A DNA stretch of 64,000 nucleotides, taken from assembly GCA_043787975.1 (NCBI GenBank), contig JAYVUK010000041.1, positions 1 to 64,000 of the forward strand, given 5' to 3'. This stretch comes from JAPLDA01 sp043787975 (GTDB taxonomy: Bacteria; Bacteroidota; Bacteroidia; AKYH767-A; 2013-40CM-41-45). Under the pieces are notes generated by a model, which was given only the letters and a program-made list of their open reading frames with translations, did no database searches and was not told the DNA's origin. Below, piece by piece: positions 15,568-24,839 of the stretch (the first letter of the stretch is position 1; the number at the start of each line of letters is the position of its first letter). A program made the position numbers and the translations under genes.

Positions 15568-15762
15568 ATGAACATTAAAAGGATATTTGGAACAATACTA
15601 ACACCGTTAGGAATCGGAGGGCTGATTTATGCCGCGGCAGTGTTTGTCAGGACTTCCGGTGGCAGCCGCGATGTGAGAGCATTAATAATTTTCGGAGTGC
15701 TCGGTATTTTATTTTTTATTTCCGGAATTTCTCTCGTTCGCAGCACAAAGGACGAGTCGTAA
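15568..15762 (+). CDS. Small two-helix membrane protein
   Basis: A 64-residue protein with helices TPLGIGGLIYAAAVFV and ALIIFGVLGILFFISGISL separated by RTSGGSRDVR. No named family is recognised. Its C-terminal LVRSTKDES resembles the LLRSTKKL end of the gene at 15307, so the two may be distant paralogues. Confidence 0.65.
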   Translation: MNIKRIFGTILTPLGIGGLIYAAAVFVRTSGGSRDVRALIIFGVLGILFFISGISLVRSTKDES

Positions 15763-15779
15763 ACTTGCCATTGCACAAA

Positions 15780-16712
15780 ATGAAAAAAAGGATCTTCCAC
15801 TCTTTATTATTTATCTTCTTGTTTTCATACGGCTATGCACAAACCGATTCCATCGTTCCTGTTTATCAGGATACTTTGCCTAAGGATAGTTTACGCGCGG
15901 AATCAAAACCCATAGGAGCAGAAAAAAATATTGTAATTAAAAAGGAATCTGTTTATAGAATTAAAAAGGGTGTTGATATTCCGATTGTTGTTATCGGCAC
16001 AGGATGGTCGCTGTTTGCATTCACAAAAATTTATAACAAAAGCACTCCAACCGATGAACAATTGCAGAGCCTAAACTCAAATAGCATTAACGCGTTTGAC
16101 AGATGGGGTATTTATCCTTACTCAAAGAGCCTTGATGTAAATAGCTATTATCCTTTTTACGCAGTTGTTCCGATACCTCTTGTTCTATTCCTTGCAGACA
16201 AAGACATGAACCACGACTTCTACAAGCTTACTTTTTTATACTGGGAAGCAATGTCAATTACCGGATTATTGGGAACCATGGCTCCTTACGCAATTGATAA
16301 GTACCGCCCCTTTACATACAACGCTGCAACATCGTTAGAGGATAAAAAAGCTCATCAGCCGAAGAACTCTTTCTATTCAGGGCATGTGGGCCTGGTAGCG
16401 ACATCAACTTTTTTTGCTGCCAAGGTATATGCTGATTATCATCCAACTTCAAAAATAAAATGGGTGTTCTATGGAACTGCCTCAGTCATCACAGCCGGCA
16501 CCGGCTATATGCGGCTTAAAGGCGGTATGCATTTTCCTTCTGATATTTTATTGGGAATAACAGTGGGAACGCTGTCAGGAATACTTGTTCCACAGTTTCA
16601 TAAAATCAAAAATCCAGCTTTTAGTTTTCTTCCTTATAGCAATGGAGAAACACAAGGGCTTACTTTCATTTATAATTTCCGGGACAAGCGCACAACACGC
16701 ATGTGTGAATGA
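15780..16712 (+). CDS. Exported PAP2-family phosphatase
   Basis: A 310-residue exported protein. The signal peptide ends SYGYAQ. The acid phosphatase/PAP2 signatures appear in order: IDKYRPFTYN, FYSGHVG (in place of the usual PSGH) and GYMRLKGGMHFPSDILLG. It probably dephosphorylates lipid phosphates in the periplasm or outer leaflet. The ATG at 15780 is chosen over a TTG at 15765. It is the last gene of the copy-8 unit; copy 9 begins within its 3' end region (16703). Confidence 0.85.
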   Translation: MKKRIFHSLLFIFLFSYGYAQTDSIVPVYQDTLPKDSLRAESKPIGAEKNIVIKKESVYRIKKGVDIPIVVIGTGWSLFAFTKIYNKSTPTDEQLQSLNSNSINAFDRWGIYPYSKSLDVNSYYPFYAVVPIPLVLFLADKDMNHDFYKLTFLYWEAMSITGLLGTMAPYAIDKYRPFTYNAATSLEDKKAHQPKNSFYSGHVGLVATSTFFAAKVYADYHPTSKIKWVFYGTASVITAGTGYMRLKGGMHFPSDILLGITVGTLSGILVPQFHKIKNPAFSFLPYSNGETQGLTFIYNFRDKRTTRMCE

Positions 16713-16768
16713 TGTAATAACTTTGCAAAATTGTGTAACGTTTTTCAGCACACAGATATTCAACTTTG
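16703..16768 (+). promoter_or_regulatory. Regulon promoter, copy 9
   Basis: Block 16703-16739 (half-sites ATGTAAT and ATTGTGTAAC), 25-bp spacer, TTTG at 16765-16768. The first bases overlap the last codons and the stop of the PAP2 gene. Confidence 0.92.
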
Positions 16769-16805
16769 CACCGTAATAATTCAATTACAAACTAAACAAA
16801 CTAAG

Positions 16806-17240
16806 ATGAAAAAGAAACTAATAATTATTTTGCTTGTCATCGCGGGAGGCTATGGTACAGCAATCGCACAGACACCGGCAGTCATGCTAAGTGACAAAGC
16901 GGGCTGGCACAAAATCGGTGAACAGACAGTAAGCTTTCAAAAGGAACGTGATGAAATTCTTGTTTTGGTTGCGGACCGGTTTGCTTCCATTAAATTTAAA
17001 GTTACAGAAGCACCTATTGATCTGATGTCTCTGGAAATATATTACGAAAGTGGCGACAAGCAAGACGTCAAAATCAACACACCAATCAAAGAAAAAGGTG
17101 AAAGTCGTGTCATTGAATTAAATGGTGGAGAACGGAACCTGAAGAAAATTGTGTTTGTTTATAAAACACTTCCGAACCGCAAGGATGTAAAAGCACATGT
17201 GGAAGTCTGGGGATTAAAAACGAACACGGATAAGAAATAA
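16806..17240 (+). CDS. DUF2541-like exported protein
   Basis: A 144-residue secreted protein: signal peptide ending GTAIAQ, then a compact beta-rich domain (KAGWHKIGEQTVSFQKERDE, DRFASIKFKVTEAPIDL, VIELNGGERNLKKIVFVYK) like the DUF2541/YaaI-type proteins. Function unknown. It has its own regulon promoter and terminator. The ATG at 16806 is chosen because upstream codons fall in the promoter. Confidence 0.75.
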   Translation: MKKKLIIILLVIAGGYGTAIAQTPAVMLSDKAGWHKIGEQTVSFQKERDEILVLVADRFASIKFKVTEAPIDLMSLEIYYESGDKQDVKINTPIKEKGESRVIELNGGERNLKKIVFVYKTLPNRKDVKAHVEVWGLKTNTDKK

Positions 17241-17260
17241 TACATTTCTCAAAGTAAATA

Positions 17261-17298
17261 AAAGCCGTTCTTATAAGCATCAGAACGGCTTTTCCATT
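17261..17298 (+). terminator. Rho-independent terminator
   Basis: AAAGCCGTTCT and AGAACGGCTTT form an 11-bp stem around a 10-nt loop, followed by a T-rich tail. Confidence 0.9.
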
Positions 17299-17350
17299 TT
17301 GACCATTCAAGTCCGGTGAATTCCATTTCTATAAATCATCCATATTAAAA

Positions 17351-17416
17351 GTGTGAATCATGTAATTAAATTCAAGAATTGTGTAACGCTTTTAGCGGGG
17401 ACGATGCTCTTCTTTG
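17351..17416 (+). promoter_or_regulatory. Regulon promoter, copy 10
   Basis: Block 17351-17387 (half-sites ATGTAAT and ATTGTGTAAC), 25-bp spacer, TTTG at 17413-17416; drives the OmpA-family gene. Confidence 0.92.
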
Positions 17417-17466
17417 CAGTATTATATTATACGCGAAAATTGAAAATAATTTAAACAACTATCTAA

Positions 17467-18999
17467 ATGAAAAAACTACTACTACTATTTTATTTCGCAT
17501 TCTTAGTTCATTCGAATGCTCAAACAGCTGATAAAAAATGGAATGTCGGCTTTCATGGCGGTGCCACACAATACAGCGGAGATTTGGGAAATGATTTTTA
17601 TAGGACGAGAAAAGTCTTTTATGCATTTGGAGGAATTTCTCTAACACGTTATCTTGGAGAACGAATTGACGCATCACTTTTAATTACCAAAGGTGAGCTT
17701 GGTTTTACAAGTAGTACCGCGCATTTTCGCCAGCAGTTAACTATGGGTACGCTTAATTTCAGGTTTAATATTTTAGGCCCCGATGCGTTTGTCCGGCCTT
17801 ACTTATTTGGAGGTGTAGGAGCTTTGATGTTTGCCAATAATCTAACTTCCAACAAAACATATTTTGATTATGCAGCGCCGTCGTTCGGGGCAGGTTTCAA
17901 TTTGCGTATGGGACCTTCTGTAATGCTGAACGTTCAGGAAACGTTCTTATATTCTACCAGTGATGCGAGAGATGGCGTGATTGCAAATGGAAATGATATG
18001 TATTTGATGCATTCAATCGGAGTCACATTTAATTTTGGAAATAAAAAAGATGCAGATGGTGATGGTATAGCCGATCGGAAGGATAAATGTCCTGATACTC
18101 CCAAAGGAGTGAAGGTGGATGAGTCGGGTTGCCCGCTTGATAAAGATAAAGATGGAGTGGCCGATTACATCGACGAATGCCCGGATGTTGCCGGTGTGAT
18201 TGCGTTAAAGGGATGTCCTGATAAAGACAATGATGGTATTGCTGATAAGGATGACCGTTGTCCTGATCTTGCCGGAACATCAGCATTGAAAGGTTGTCCT
18301 GATAAGGATGGTGATGGCATTGCAGACATGGATGATCGGTGTCCTGATGCTGCCGGAACAGTAGAACTAAAAGGTTGTCCGGATTCAGACAAAGATGGTG
18401 TGGCTGATATAGATGATAAATGTCCTGATACAAAAGCCGGATATAAAGTAGATGCAACAGGATGTCCGATGGATAATGATAAGGATGGAATAGTCAACGA
18501 TGAAGATGCATGTCCGGACAAAGCCGGTCTTGCAGTATTCAAAGGTTGCCCTGATTCGGATGGTGATGGAGTTCCTGATAATGAAGATCGTTGCCCGGAT
18601 ACAAAAGGAACGATTGCTAACAAAGGTTGCCCTGAAATGACAAAAGCAGAAGTGAAAAAAATTACACAGATTGCGAGTAAAATTTTCTTTGAATTTGACA
18701 GTGATAAACTGAAAGCTGTCTCGCTTCCACAACTGGACGCATTGGTTGACATTCTTAAAAAATACGAAGAAGCAAATTTAAGTATTGAAGGACATACTGA
18801 TAATGTTGGAGATGATGCCTATAACATGACGCTTTCCCAAAAAAGAAGCGAGTCTGTTAAAACATATCTGATGTCAAAAGGAATTTTGGAATCACGATTG
18901 ACAGCTAAAGGATTTGGTGAAACGCAACCAATTTCGGATAATAAAACCAAAGAGGGACAAGCGCAGAACAGAAGGGTAGAACTAAAAACTTCCTATTAA
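17467..18999 (+). CDS. OmpA-family protein with thrombospondin type-3 repeats
   Basis: A 510-residue outer-membrane protein. After a signal peptide (ending SNAQ) come a beta-barrel-like domain (about 25-190), a run of calcium-binding thrombospondin type-3 repeats (D-x-D-x-DG-x-x-D-x-x-D-x-CPD, about 195-385) and a C-terminal OmpA peptidoglycan-binding domain (FFEFDSDKLK, IEGHTDNVGDDAYN, LSQKRSESVKTYL, NRRVELK). It anchors the outer membrane to the cell wall. The repeats share a Cys-Pro-Asp unit, hence the repetitive DNA. It is monocistronic between copy 10 and a strong terminator. Confidence 0.93.
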   Translation: MKKLLLLFYFAFLVHSNAQTADKKWNVGFHGGATQYSGDLGNDFYRTRKVFYAFGGISLTRYLGERIDASLLITKGELGFTSSTAHFRQQLTMGTLNFRFNILGPDAFVRPYLFGGVGALMFANNLTSNKTYFDYAAPSFGAGFNLRMGPSVMLNVQETFLYSTSDARDGVIANGNDMYLMHSIGVTFNFGNKKDADGDGIADRKDKCPDTPKGVKVDESGCPLDKDKDGVADYIDECPDVAGVIALKGCPDKDNDGIADKDDRCPDLAGTSALKGCPDKDGDGIADMDDRCPDAAGTVELKGCPDSDKDGVADIDDKCPDTKAGYKVDATGCPMDNDKDGIVNDEDACPDKAGLAVFKGCPDSDGDGVPDNEDRCPDTKGTIANKGCPEMTKAEVKKITQIASKIFFEFDSDKLKAVSLPQLDALVDILKKYEEANLSIEGHTDNVGDDAYNMTLSQKRSESVKTYLMSKGILESRLTAKGFGETQPISDNKTKEGQAQNRRVELKTSY

Positions 19000-19028
19000 G
19001 ATAAGTTAAGTTAAGTGTGTTTCGTTGT

Positions 19029-19064
19029 GCATCGTTTGTGGAAACACAAACGATGCTTTTTTTT
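19029..19064 (+). terminator. Rho-independent terminator
   Basis: A perfect 12-bp stem (GCATCGTTTGTG/CACAAACGATGC) with a GAAA tetraloop and eight T. Confidence 0.96.
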
Positions 19065-19107
19065 CGGATAGCTGAGACTTAAATTAAAATTTATAACCCT
19101 GGTGAAT

Positions 19108-19173
19108 CTGTGAATCATGTAATTTATCTTCAGAATTGTGTAACACGTTTAACGGTAAGTACGGCCATCTTTA
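19108..19173 (+). promoter_or_regulatory. Regulon promoter, copy 11 (TTTA box)
   Basis: Block 19108-19144 (half-sites ATGTAAT and ATTGTGTAAC), 25-bp spacer, -7 box TTTA at 19170-19173. It is the best evidence that the tiny gene at 19207 is real. Confidence 0.9.
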
Positions 19174-19206
19174 CTGAATAATAAACAAACTTAAATTATA
19201 AATAAC

Positions 19207-19353
19207 ATGAAAAACACAATCAAAAAAATCAACGATACTGCATCTAATCACATCAAAGTAAAACTGGATGCAAAAACATTCATCGTGCTTCAGCGGATGT
19301 CTTCATTGAAAATCTGGAAACTTCGTTATCCGGGGGCTACGATTATTTCCTGA
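19207..19353 (+). CDS. Small basic protein, 48 residues
   Basis: MKNTIKKINDTASNHIKVKL, then DAKTFIVLQRMSSLKIWKLR and PGATIIS. No family is recognised. It starts 33 nt after the -7 box of copy 11, the usual leader length for this regulon, which supports expression. It is probably cotranscribed with the 19423 gene 69 bp downstream. Confidence 0.6.
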   Translation: MKNTIKKINDTASNHIKVKLDAKTFIVLQRMSSLKIWKLRYPGATIIS

Positions 19354-19422
19354 TTCAAACTCTTAATTAACATTCGTCTTTATTCTGATGCGTTTTTGCA
19401 TTCTCATATTAAACTACTATCT

Positions 19423-19683
19423 ATGACCTTCGAAGAAGTTACTCCACATTTAAACAAGATCACCAGGTTAAAACTTAAAAATAACAAGCGTAAAATCGGA
19501 TGGTTGTACTATGATTTCTATAACAAACTAAAAGGAGAACCTCTTAAAGAAATTCTTTGTGTGAATGTGCTTCATGGCAGAAAGTTGATTCAATTGAATA
19601 AGAACATCGACGCACTCGCATTGAAACAACATTCAATTCCGATTTTAATTGAAGACATTGAACATATCCGCTCCGGCAAATAA
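19423..19683 (+). CDS. Hypothetical protein, 86 residues
   Basis: Begins MTFEEVTPHLNKITRLKLKN; mixed alpha/beta composition, no signal peptide or membrane helix, ending IEDIEHIRSGK. No family is recognised. The ATG at 19423 is preferred to a TTG at 19396. It lies between the 48-residue gene and copy 12. Confidence 0.6.
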   Translation: MTFEEVTPHLNKITRLKLKNNKRKIGWLYYDFYNKLKGEPLKEILCVNVLHGRKLIQLNKNIDALALKQHSIPILIEDIEHIRSGK

Positions 19684-19719
19684 AAGATCACCTTTTCAAT
19701 TTTTTCGATCGTTATAAAT

Positions 19720-19785
19720 GTGTGAATTATGTAATCTATTTGAATAATTGTGTAACATTTTTCAATAGTAAGAGACTCATCTTTA
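19720..19785 (+). promoter_or_regulatory. Regulon promoter, copy 12 (TTTA box)
   Basis: Block 19720-19756 (half-sites ATGTAAT and ATTGTGTAAC), 25-bp spacer, TTTA at 19782-19785. It heads the longest apparent unit (19818 to about 26672). Confidence 0.9.
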
Positions 19786-19817
19786 CATGGTACCATTCAC
19801 TTGTAAATTAAACTAAG

Positions 19818-20318
19818 ATGGAAAATCTCAACAACCAAGAGAAGAACCTGGTAACAAGGATGAAATCCAAACTCAGCGAGGTCTTGACCTGGAGTAACTG
19901 CCTGTTCTACGCCATTCGGGAGTATCTAAAAGGCGGCTATTTTATGATGAGGCGTTCCAAATATTATCCCGGTCCGCATTTCCTGCATGGCGAGAAGAAG
20001 GAAGATGGAACCATTAAGGTGACATCGTTTGTTCCTGATAATCCCAAAATCAGAGTGAGTCCACCCGTCGTTTTTTCAGGACATGTCAAGGGTGGAGATG
20101 CAGAAACTAAACAAGAAAAGGACGAAACCCTTTATGTATATGGAAAGCAGCTCGAAGCTCTCGATGAGGAAAATGCTAAACTGAAATCGGAAATTAAAGT
20201 AAGTAAAGAATTTCCTGACATCTCCTGGGAGAAATTCAAACACACCTTTAACCATCACCTGAATAAGTTCGGCAAATCAATCTCGAATACAGCTAAAAAG
20301 AATTTGAAAAAGAATTAA
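19818..20318 (+). CDS. Hypothetical protein, 166 residues
   Basis: A soluble protein of unknown family. It has a central proline/basic part (RRSKYYPGPHFLHGEKKEDG, SFVPDNPKIRVSPPVVFSGH) and a helical charged C-terminus (KQLEALDEENAKLKSEIKV, then NKFGKSISNTAKKNLKKN). The N-terminal WSNCLFYAIREYLKGGYFMM is moderately hydrophobic and could associate with membrane. It is the first gene under copy 12, 45 bp before the AI-2E-family gene. Confidence 0.6.
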   Translation: MENLNNQEKNLVTRMKSKLSEVLTWSNCLFYAIREYLKGGYFMMRRSKYYPGPHFLHGEKKEDGTIKVTSFVPDNPKIRVSPPVVFSGHVKGGDAETKQEKDETLYVYGKQLEALDEENAKLKSEIKVSKEFPDISWEKFKHTFNHHLNKFGKSISNTAKKNLKKN

Positions 20319-20363
20319 TTTTACGAAGGCATAGAAAATTGTGTCACTCCGAAATTAAAAAAA

Positions 20364-21461
20364 ATGAATGAACCACTTCGTCTTCCTTTCTATCTTAAGT
20401 TATCACAAATCATAATCGGAATACTTGCATTCTTTTTCATTCTGTATATCGGGCAGACCATTATTTTGCCGCTCCTTTATGCAGGCATTATCGCCATCCT
20501 GCTCAATCCGTTTGTGAACTTTATGATTCGGAAAAAAATAAATAAGGTTGTTGCGATAACCATTGCTGTAGTTTCCGCCATTGCAATAACTGCCGGTGTT
20601 ATTTACATTATTCTTTCCCAGGTATCCATGTTCAGCGATACCTTTCCTATTTTGAAAGAACGGTTTACCGAAGCAAGTGATCAATTAATAAAATGGATTT
20701 CCGTGGAATTCAACATCAGGCCATCAAAAATTTATGCCTGGATAGCGAATACGGAAAAAGAAACCATCAATAATATGGGAGGAGCTATCGGGCAAACACT
20801 TTCTACGATTACGGGTGTATTAATTATTGGTGTCCTGATCCCGGTCTATATTTTTATGATTCTTTTTTACAAGACGCTGTTGCTTGATTTTATTCGAAAG
20901 CTTTTTAGTGCAGCACATCATACTGCTGTCTTCGAAGTTCTGCATAATTCAAAAACAATTATTCAAAGTTACCTGATCGGTCTTCTTTTTGAAGCAGCAA
21001 TTATAGCCACACTCAATTCCATGGGATTATTAATTCTTGGAATTGACTATGCAATTATTCTCGGCATCATCGGTGCGTTATTGAATGTGATTCCTTACAT
21101 TGGTGGAGTCATCGCGATTGCGTTGCCAATGATTATGGCATTTGTTACAAAGGGTTCTTCTTACGCTTTGTTCGTTCTGATCGTGTACCTCATCATACAA
21201 TTTATAGATAATCATTTTATTATTCCGCGCATTGTGGCTTCTAAAGTAAAGATCAATGCTTTATTGTCTGTTGTTGTGGTCTTGATTGGAGGAGCATTGT
21301 GGGGAGTTCCCGGCATGTTTCTTTCTATTCCTTTAACAGCAATTCTCAAAGTTATATTCGATCACATTGAACCGCTGAAACCGTGGGGATTTTTATTGGG
21401 AAATATTGTTCCAACATCCACAAAATATAAGTTACACTTTAAAAAGAAAGTCAACAAATAA
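20364..21461 (+). CDS. AI-2E family transporter
   Basis: A 365-residue polytopic protein of the AI-2E transporter (PerM/TqsA, UPF0118) family: N-terminal helices, a soluble segment (KERFTEASDQLIKWISVEF) and the conserved C-terminal part (GALLNVIPYIGGVIAIALP, QFIDNHFIIPRIVASKVKI, GVPGMFLSIPL). The family exports small molecules or acts as Na+/H+ antiporters; the substrate cannot be assigned. It sits just upstream of the Mla-type operon, 10 bp before the permease start. Confidence 0.9.
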   Translation: MNEPLRLPFYLKLSQIIIGILAFFFILYIGQTIILPLLYAGIIAILLNPFVNFMIRKKINKVVAITIAVVSAIAITAGVIYIILSQVSMFSDTFPILKERFTEASDQLIKWISVEFNIRPSKIYAWIANTEKETINNMGGAIGQTLSTITGVLIIGVLIPVYIFMILFYKTLLLDFIRKLFSAAHHTAVFEVLHNSKTIIQSYLIGLLFEAAIIATLNSMGLLILGIDYAIILGIIGALLNVIPYIGGVIAIALPMIMAFVTKGSSYALFVLIVYLIIQFIDNHFIIPRIVASKVKINALLSVVVVLIGGALWGVPGMFLSIPLTAILKVIFDHIEPLKPWGFLLGNIVPTSTKYKLHFKKKVNK

Positions 21462-21471
21462 CTTATGTACC

Positions 21472-22311
21472 ATGCAAATAAATAATTCCATCACTAAGGT
21501 TAAAAGTTTCGCAACCGGAAAATCCGTTCAGCTCAGCGAGAAAACATTGGCAAAAAAACAAGAAGCCCACAGTTTTTTTTCAGGCATTGGGGATGTATTT
21601 TTATTCATCACTCAAATTATAAGGGAGACATTTTCTTTTGATTTTGAATTCAAAGAATTTTTGAGACAGTGTTATGTAATCGGAAATAAATCACTGCCGC
21701 TGATTGCGATCACAGGTGCCATTATGGGCGTTGTATTAACGATTCAATCACGTCCTGCTCTCGCAGAATTCGGAGCAGTTACCATGTTACCCGGAATGGT
21801 GGCAGTATCGATTATCCGGGAAATAGGTCCTGTTATTACGGCCTTGATTTGCGCCGGCAAAATCGGTTCGGGCATGGGCGCTGAATTGGGTTCGATGAAA
21901 GTGACGGAGCAGATTGATGCGATGGAGGTGTCTGCAACAAATCCCATAAAATTTCTTGTTGTGACGCGCGTCATCGCTTCAACCCTGATGCTGCCCATCC
22001 TCGTATTATTTGCCGATGCATTCGGACTATTCGGAAGCTGGGTAGGTGTAAATATAAAAGGAGAAGTAAACCTGGTGTTATTTTTTTCGCAGGCATTCGG
22101 ATCCATTGATTTCATGGATTTCTTTCCCGCACTTATAAAAACTTTTTTCTTCGGAGCTGTCATCGGCACTATAGGATGCTATAAAGGATACACTGCCGGA
22201 AAAGGAACTGAGAGTGTTGGACTCGCTGCAAATTCTGCTGTAGTCATGGCTTCTCTCATGGTCATTGTTGTGGATATGATTGCTGTACAGATAACGGATA
22301 TGCTGCAATGA
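21472..22311 (+). CDS. mlaE: MlaE-family ABC transporter permease
   Basis: A 279-residue inner-membrane permease of the MlaE/YrbE family, with the signatures GAIMGVVLTIQSRPALAEFG, REIGPVITALICAGKIGSGM-type (conserved RExGP...G-x-GA) and the C-terminal GLAANSAVVMASLMVIVVDM. With MlaF and MlaD it moves phospholipids between inner and outer membranes. The ATG at 21472 is chosen; a longer frame reaches back into the AI-2E gene. It overlaps mlaF by 4 bp (ATGA). Confidence 0.92.
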   Translation: MQINNSITKVKSFATGKSVQLSEKTLAKKQEAHSFFSGIGDVFLFITQIIRETFSFDFEFKEFLRQCYVIGNKSLPLIAITGAIMGVVLTIQSRPALAEFGAVTMLPGMVAVSIIREIGPVITALICAGKIGSGMGAELGSMKVTEQIDAMEVSATNPIKFLVVTRVIASTLMLPILVLFADAFGLFGSWVGVNIKGEVNLVLFFSQAFGSIDFMDFFPALIKTFFFGAVIGTIGCYKGYTAGKGTESVGLAANSAVVMASLMVIVVDMIAVQITDMLQ

Positions 22312-23090
22312 AGAACTCAGAGGCAGATACATTATCCAATGTTTCAAACGGCAGTACTGATGCTTCCGTAATGATTGAAATTAATAATTTAAAAAAAAGC
22401 TTTGGCACGCAGGATGTTTTAAAAAATGTTTCTTTAAAACTTTTTACAGGTGAAAATCTAGTCGTGCTCGGCAAATCGGGAACAGGAAAGTCGGTCTTAA
22501 TAAAATGCATTGTACGTCTACTCGAACCTGACGGAGGAACAATTCATGTGCTTGGTAACAATGTCGGATCACTGAGAAGAAAAGCACTCGGAGAACTAAG
22601 GCAAAAAATTGGTTTTCTCTTTCAGAGCGGAGCCTTGTACGATTCAATGACGGTAAAACAAAACCTGGAATTTCCTCTGCGGAGAATCAAAAAAAACATG
22701 CCGGAAAAGGAAATGGACGAAAAAATAAAGCAGGCGTTGGAAAATGTTGGACTTGCCCATGCATTGAATAAGATGCCATCTGAGCTTTCGGGTGGAATGC
22801 GTAAACGCATCAGCTTAGCAAGAACCATTGTTGTGGACCCTTTGATAATGCTATATGACGAACCCACTACAGGGCTTGACCCCGTAACATCGGATGAAAT
22901 AAGTGCCCTCATTAATGATATTCAGAAAAAATATAAAACTTCCTCTATCATTATCACACACGACATCGAATGCGCACGCGCAACTGCACAACGTGTTATC
23001 ATGCTTCAGGATGGTGAAGTGTATGCTGAGGGAAAAATTGACCAATTCGAAAAGTCAGATGACCCCATGATAAAATCATTTTTCAAATAA
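22308..23090 (+). CDS. mlaF: MlaF-family ABC transporter ATPase
   Basis: A 260-residue ATP-binding subunit: Walker A GKSGTGKSV, Q-loop FLFQSGALYDSMTV (typical of MlaF), signature LSGGMRKR, Walker B LIMLYDEPTTGLDP and the switch His in IITHDIECA. It powers lipid transport by the MlaE permease with which it overlaps. Confidence 0.93.
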   Translation: MKNSEADTLSNVSNGSTDASVMIEINNLKKSFGTQDVLKNVSLKLFTGENLVVLGKSGTGKSVLIKCIVRLLEPDGGTIHVLGNNVGSLRRKALGELRQKIGFLFQSGALYDSMTVKQNLEFPLRRIKKNMPEKEMDEKIKQALENVGLAHALNKMPSELSGGMRKRISLARTIVVDPLIMLYDEPTTGLDPVTSDEISALINDIQKKYKTSSIIITHDIECARATAQRVIMLQDGEVYAEGKIDQFEKSDDPMIKSFFK

Positions 23091-23159
23091 AATTAATTCA
23101 TTCATCAACTGCTTGCGAACAACAGGACAAATTCGCTAACTAAATAATCACAAATTAAA

Positions 23160-23912
23160 ATGGATACTCAATCATTAAAATTTAAAATAAGGCTAGGGTT
23201 GTTTGTTGCAGGAGGATTTGCACTTTTACTCATCGCTATATTCCTCATTGGAAGGCAAAAGAATTTATTCAACCCCGTGTTCAAACTGACTACGACCTTT
23301 TACAGCGTAAGCGGATTGCAGGTCGGCAACAACATTCGTTTTTCAGGAATCAATGTTGGAACAGTGGATAACATAACCATCATCAATGATTCCACCGTGC
23401 AGGTTGAAATGATTATAAAAAAAAATGTACAGCAATTTATTAAGACAGATTGCGAAGTCGCAATTGGCTCCGAAGGAATTATCGGTGACAGGGTTTTAAT
23501 TATTACACAAGGCAGTTCAAATGCTCACAAAGTAAAGGAAGGGCAATCGCTTTCTTCAATTGAACCTGTTGAAACAGATGCCATCATGGCAAGCTTGCAG
23601 GTATCTGCAGGCAATGCAGAAATTATTACTGCCCAGCTGGCTGAAATCATGATTAAGATCAACAATGGAAACGGAACGCTAGGAAGACTGATACAGGATT
23701 CTACCATCGCGGAAAATATTAGCCAGACTATAAAGAACCTTAAAACAAGTACGAAGGGCCTGGATGAAAATATGAAAGCTGCAAAAAGCAATTTTCTTTT
23801 GAAGGGCTACTTTAATAAGAAAGGAAGAGAAGCTGCAAAACTTAAAAAAGAAGAAGAAAAGAAAAAGGAAAAGGAAGAGAAGGAAAAACAGAAAAGTGAA
23901 AATATTAAATAA
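23160..23912 (+). CDS. mlaD: MlaD/MCE-family lipid-binding protein
   Basis: A 250-residue protein: one N-terminal membrane helix (GLFVAGGFALLLIAIFLIG), an MCE domain (about 40-120; SVSGLQVGNNIRFSGINVGT-like with conserved GxxVRxxGxxVG pattern, GSEGIIGDRVLII), then a helical stem and a very charged K/E tail. MCE domains form hexameric channels for lipids in the periplasm. It lies 69 bp after mlaF and overlaps the hydrolase gene by 1 bp. Confidence 0.92.
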   Translation: MDTQSLKFKIRLGLFVAGGFALLLIAIFLIGRQKNLFNPVFKLTTTFYSVSGLQVGNNIRFSGINVGTVDNITIINDSTVQVEMIIKKNVQQFIKTDCEVAIGSEGIIGDRVLIITQGSSNAHKVKEGQSLSSIEPVETDAIMASLQVSAGNAEIITAQLAEIMIKINNGNGTLGRLIQDSTIAENISQTIKNLKTSTKGLDENMKAAKSNFLLKGYFNKKGREAAKLKKEEEKKKEKEEKEKQKSENIK

Positions 23913-24772
23913 TGATGTTGACACAAAATATAAAAACCATGCGAACAACCGGGAATGATATTGAAATTAATATAAATGGAGTTACACTATGTTATGACGA
24001 TATCGGAGAGGGAAGTGTTCCTGTTATTTTCATCCACGGATTCCCCTTTGATAAGTCGATGTGGAAACCTCAGCTGGATTTTCTACAATCATCACAGCGC
24101 GTAATTGCTTTGGATATGCGCGGATTTGGAAAATCAACACGTGGTAACTTCAAAGCAAGTATTTCATTGGTTGCAGATGATTTAATCCAATTCATGGATG
24201 CCCTCGAAATTGATAGTGCCGTAATTTGTGGTTTATCGATGGGAGGATACGTTGCATTGAATGCACTAAACAGGTATCCCGAAAAGTTTAATGCGATTAT
24301 TCTAAGTGATACTCAATGCATCGCTGATTCTGCTGAAGCCCGGGAGAAACGTTTTAAAACCATTCAGCAAATTGAAGCAAATGGTTTGCATGAATTTGCA
24401 GAAGGGTTTGTAAAAAATATTTTCTGCAAGGATTCACTCGCAACCAAAACAGAACTTCTTGACAGGATAAAAAATATTATTTTATCAACGGAACCGCAAA
24501 GCATTACAGAAACATTGGTTGCTCTTGCTGAACGTTCGGAAACTTGTTCCATCTTAAATTCGATTTCCATTCCGGCCTTGATACTCTGTGGTTCTGAAGA
24601 TGTCATAACTCCACCCGCACAGTCTGAATTTCTGAAGGATAATATTAAAAATTCAGAATGGCATCGGATTGATCATGCCGGACATATGACAAACCTTGAA
24701 CAGCCAGATGAATTCAATAAACATGTGAAAAAATTTATATCCGGTTTTCTGAACAAACCAATTGCTTTTTGA
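23912..24772 (+). CDS. Alpha/beta-fold hydrolase
   Basis: A 286-residue alpha/beta hydrolase. The HGFPFDKSMW oxyanion motif, the nucleophile elbow GLSMGG (Ser near residue 109), the acid in LILCGSEDVITPP and the catalytic His in HAGHMTNLEQP are all present. The substrate is unknown; esterases or lactonases of this type are common. Overlap with mlaD suggests cotranscription with the lipid-transport genes. A second ATG lies immediately after the first. Confidence 0.88.
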   Translation: MMLTQNIKTMRTTGNDIEININGVTLCYDDIGEGSVPVIFIHGFPFDKSMWKPQLDFLQSSQRVIALDMRGFGKSTRGNFKASISLVADDLIQFMDALEIDSAVICGLSMGGYVALNALNRYPEKFNAIILSDTQCIADSAEAREKRFKTIQQIEANGLHEFAEGFVKNIFCKDSLATKTELLDRIKNIILSTEPQSITETLVALAERSETCSILNSISIPALILCGSEDVITPPAQSEFLKDNIKNSEWHRIDHAGHMTNLEQPDEFNKHVKKFISGFLNKPIAF

Positions 24773-24839
24773 CAAATGCCTCATTGCGTGTTACCTGTTT
24801 TGGAAGAATAACGGTTGAATTCAAAACCATTTATTAAGC

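Noticed and set aside
18029..18752. Long antisense frames opposite the OmpA gene
   Set aside because: They are shadows of the repetitive thrombospondin type-3 codons (many Gly/Asp/Cys/Pro codons without stops on the other strand), with Ser/His/Tyr-rich nonsense composition.
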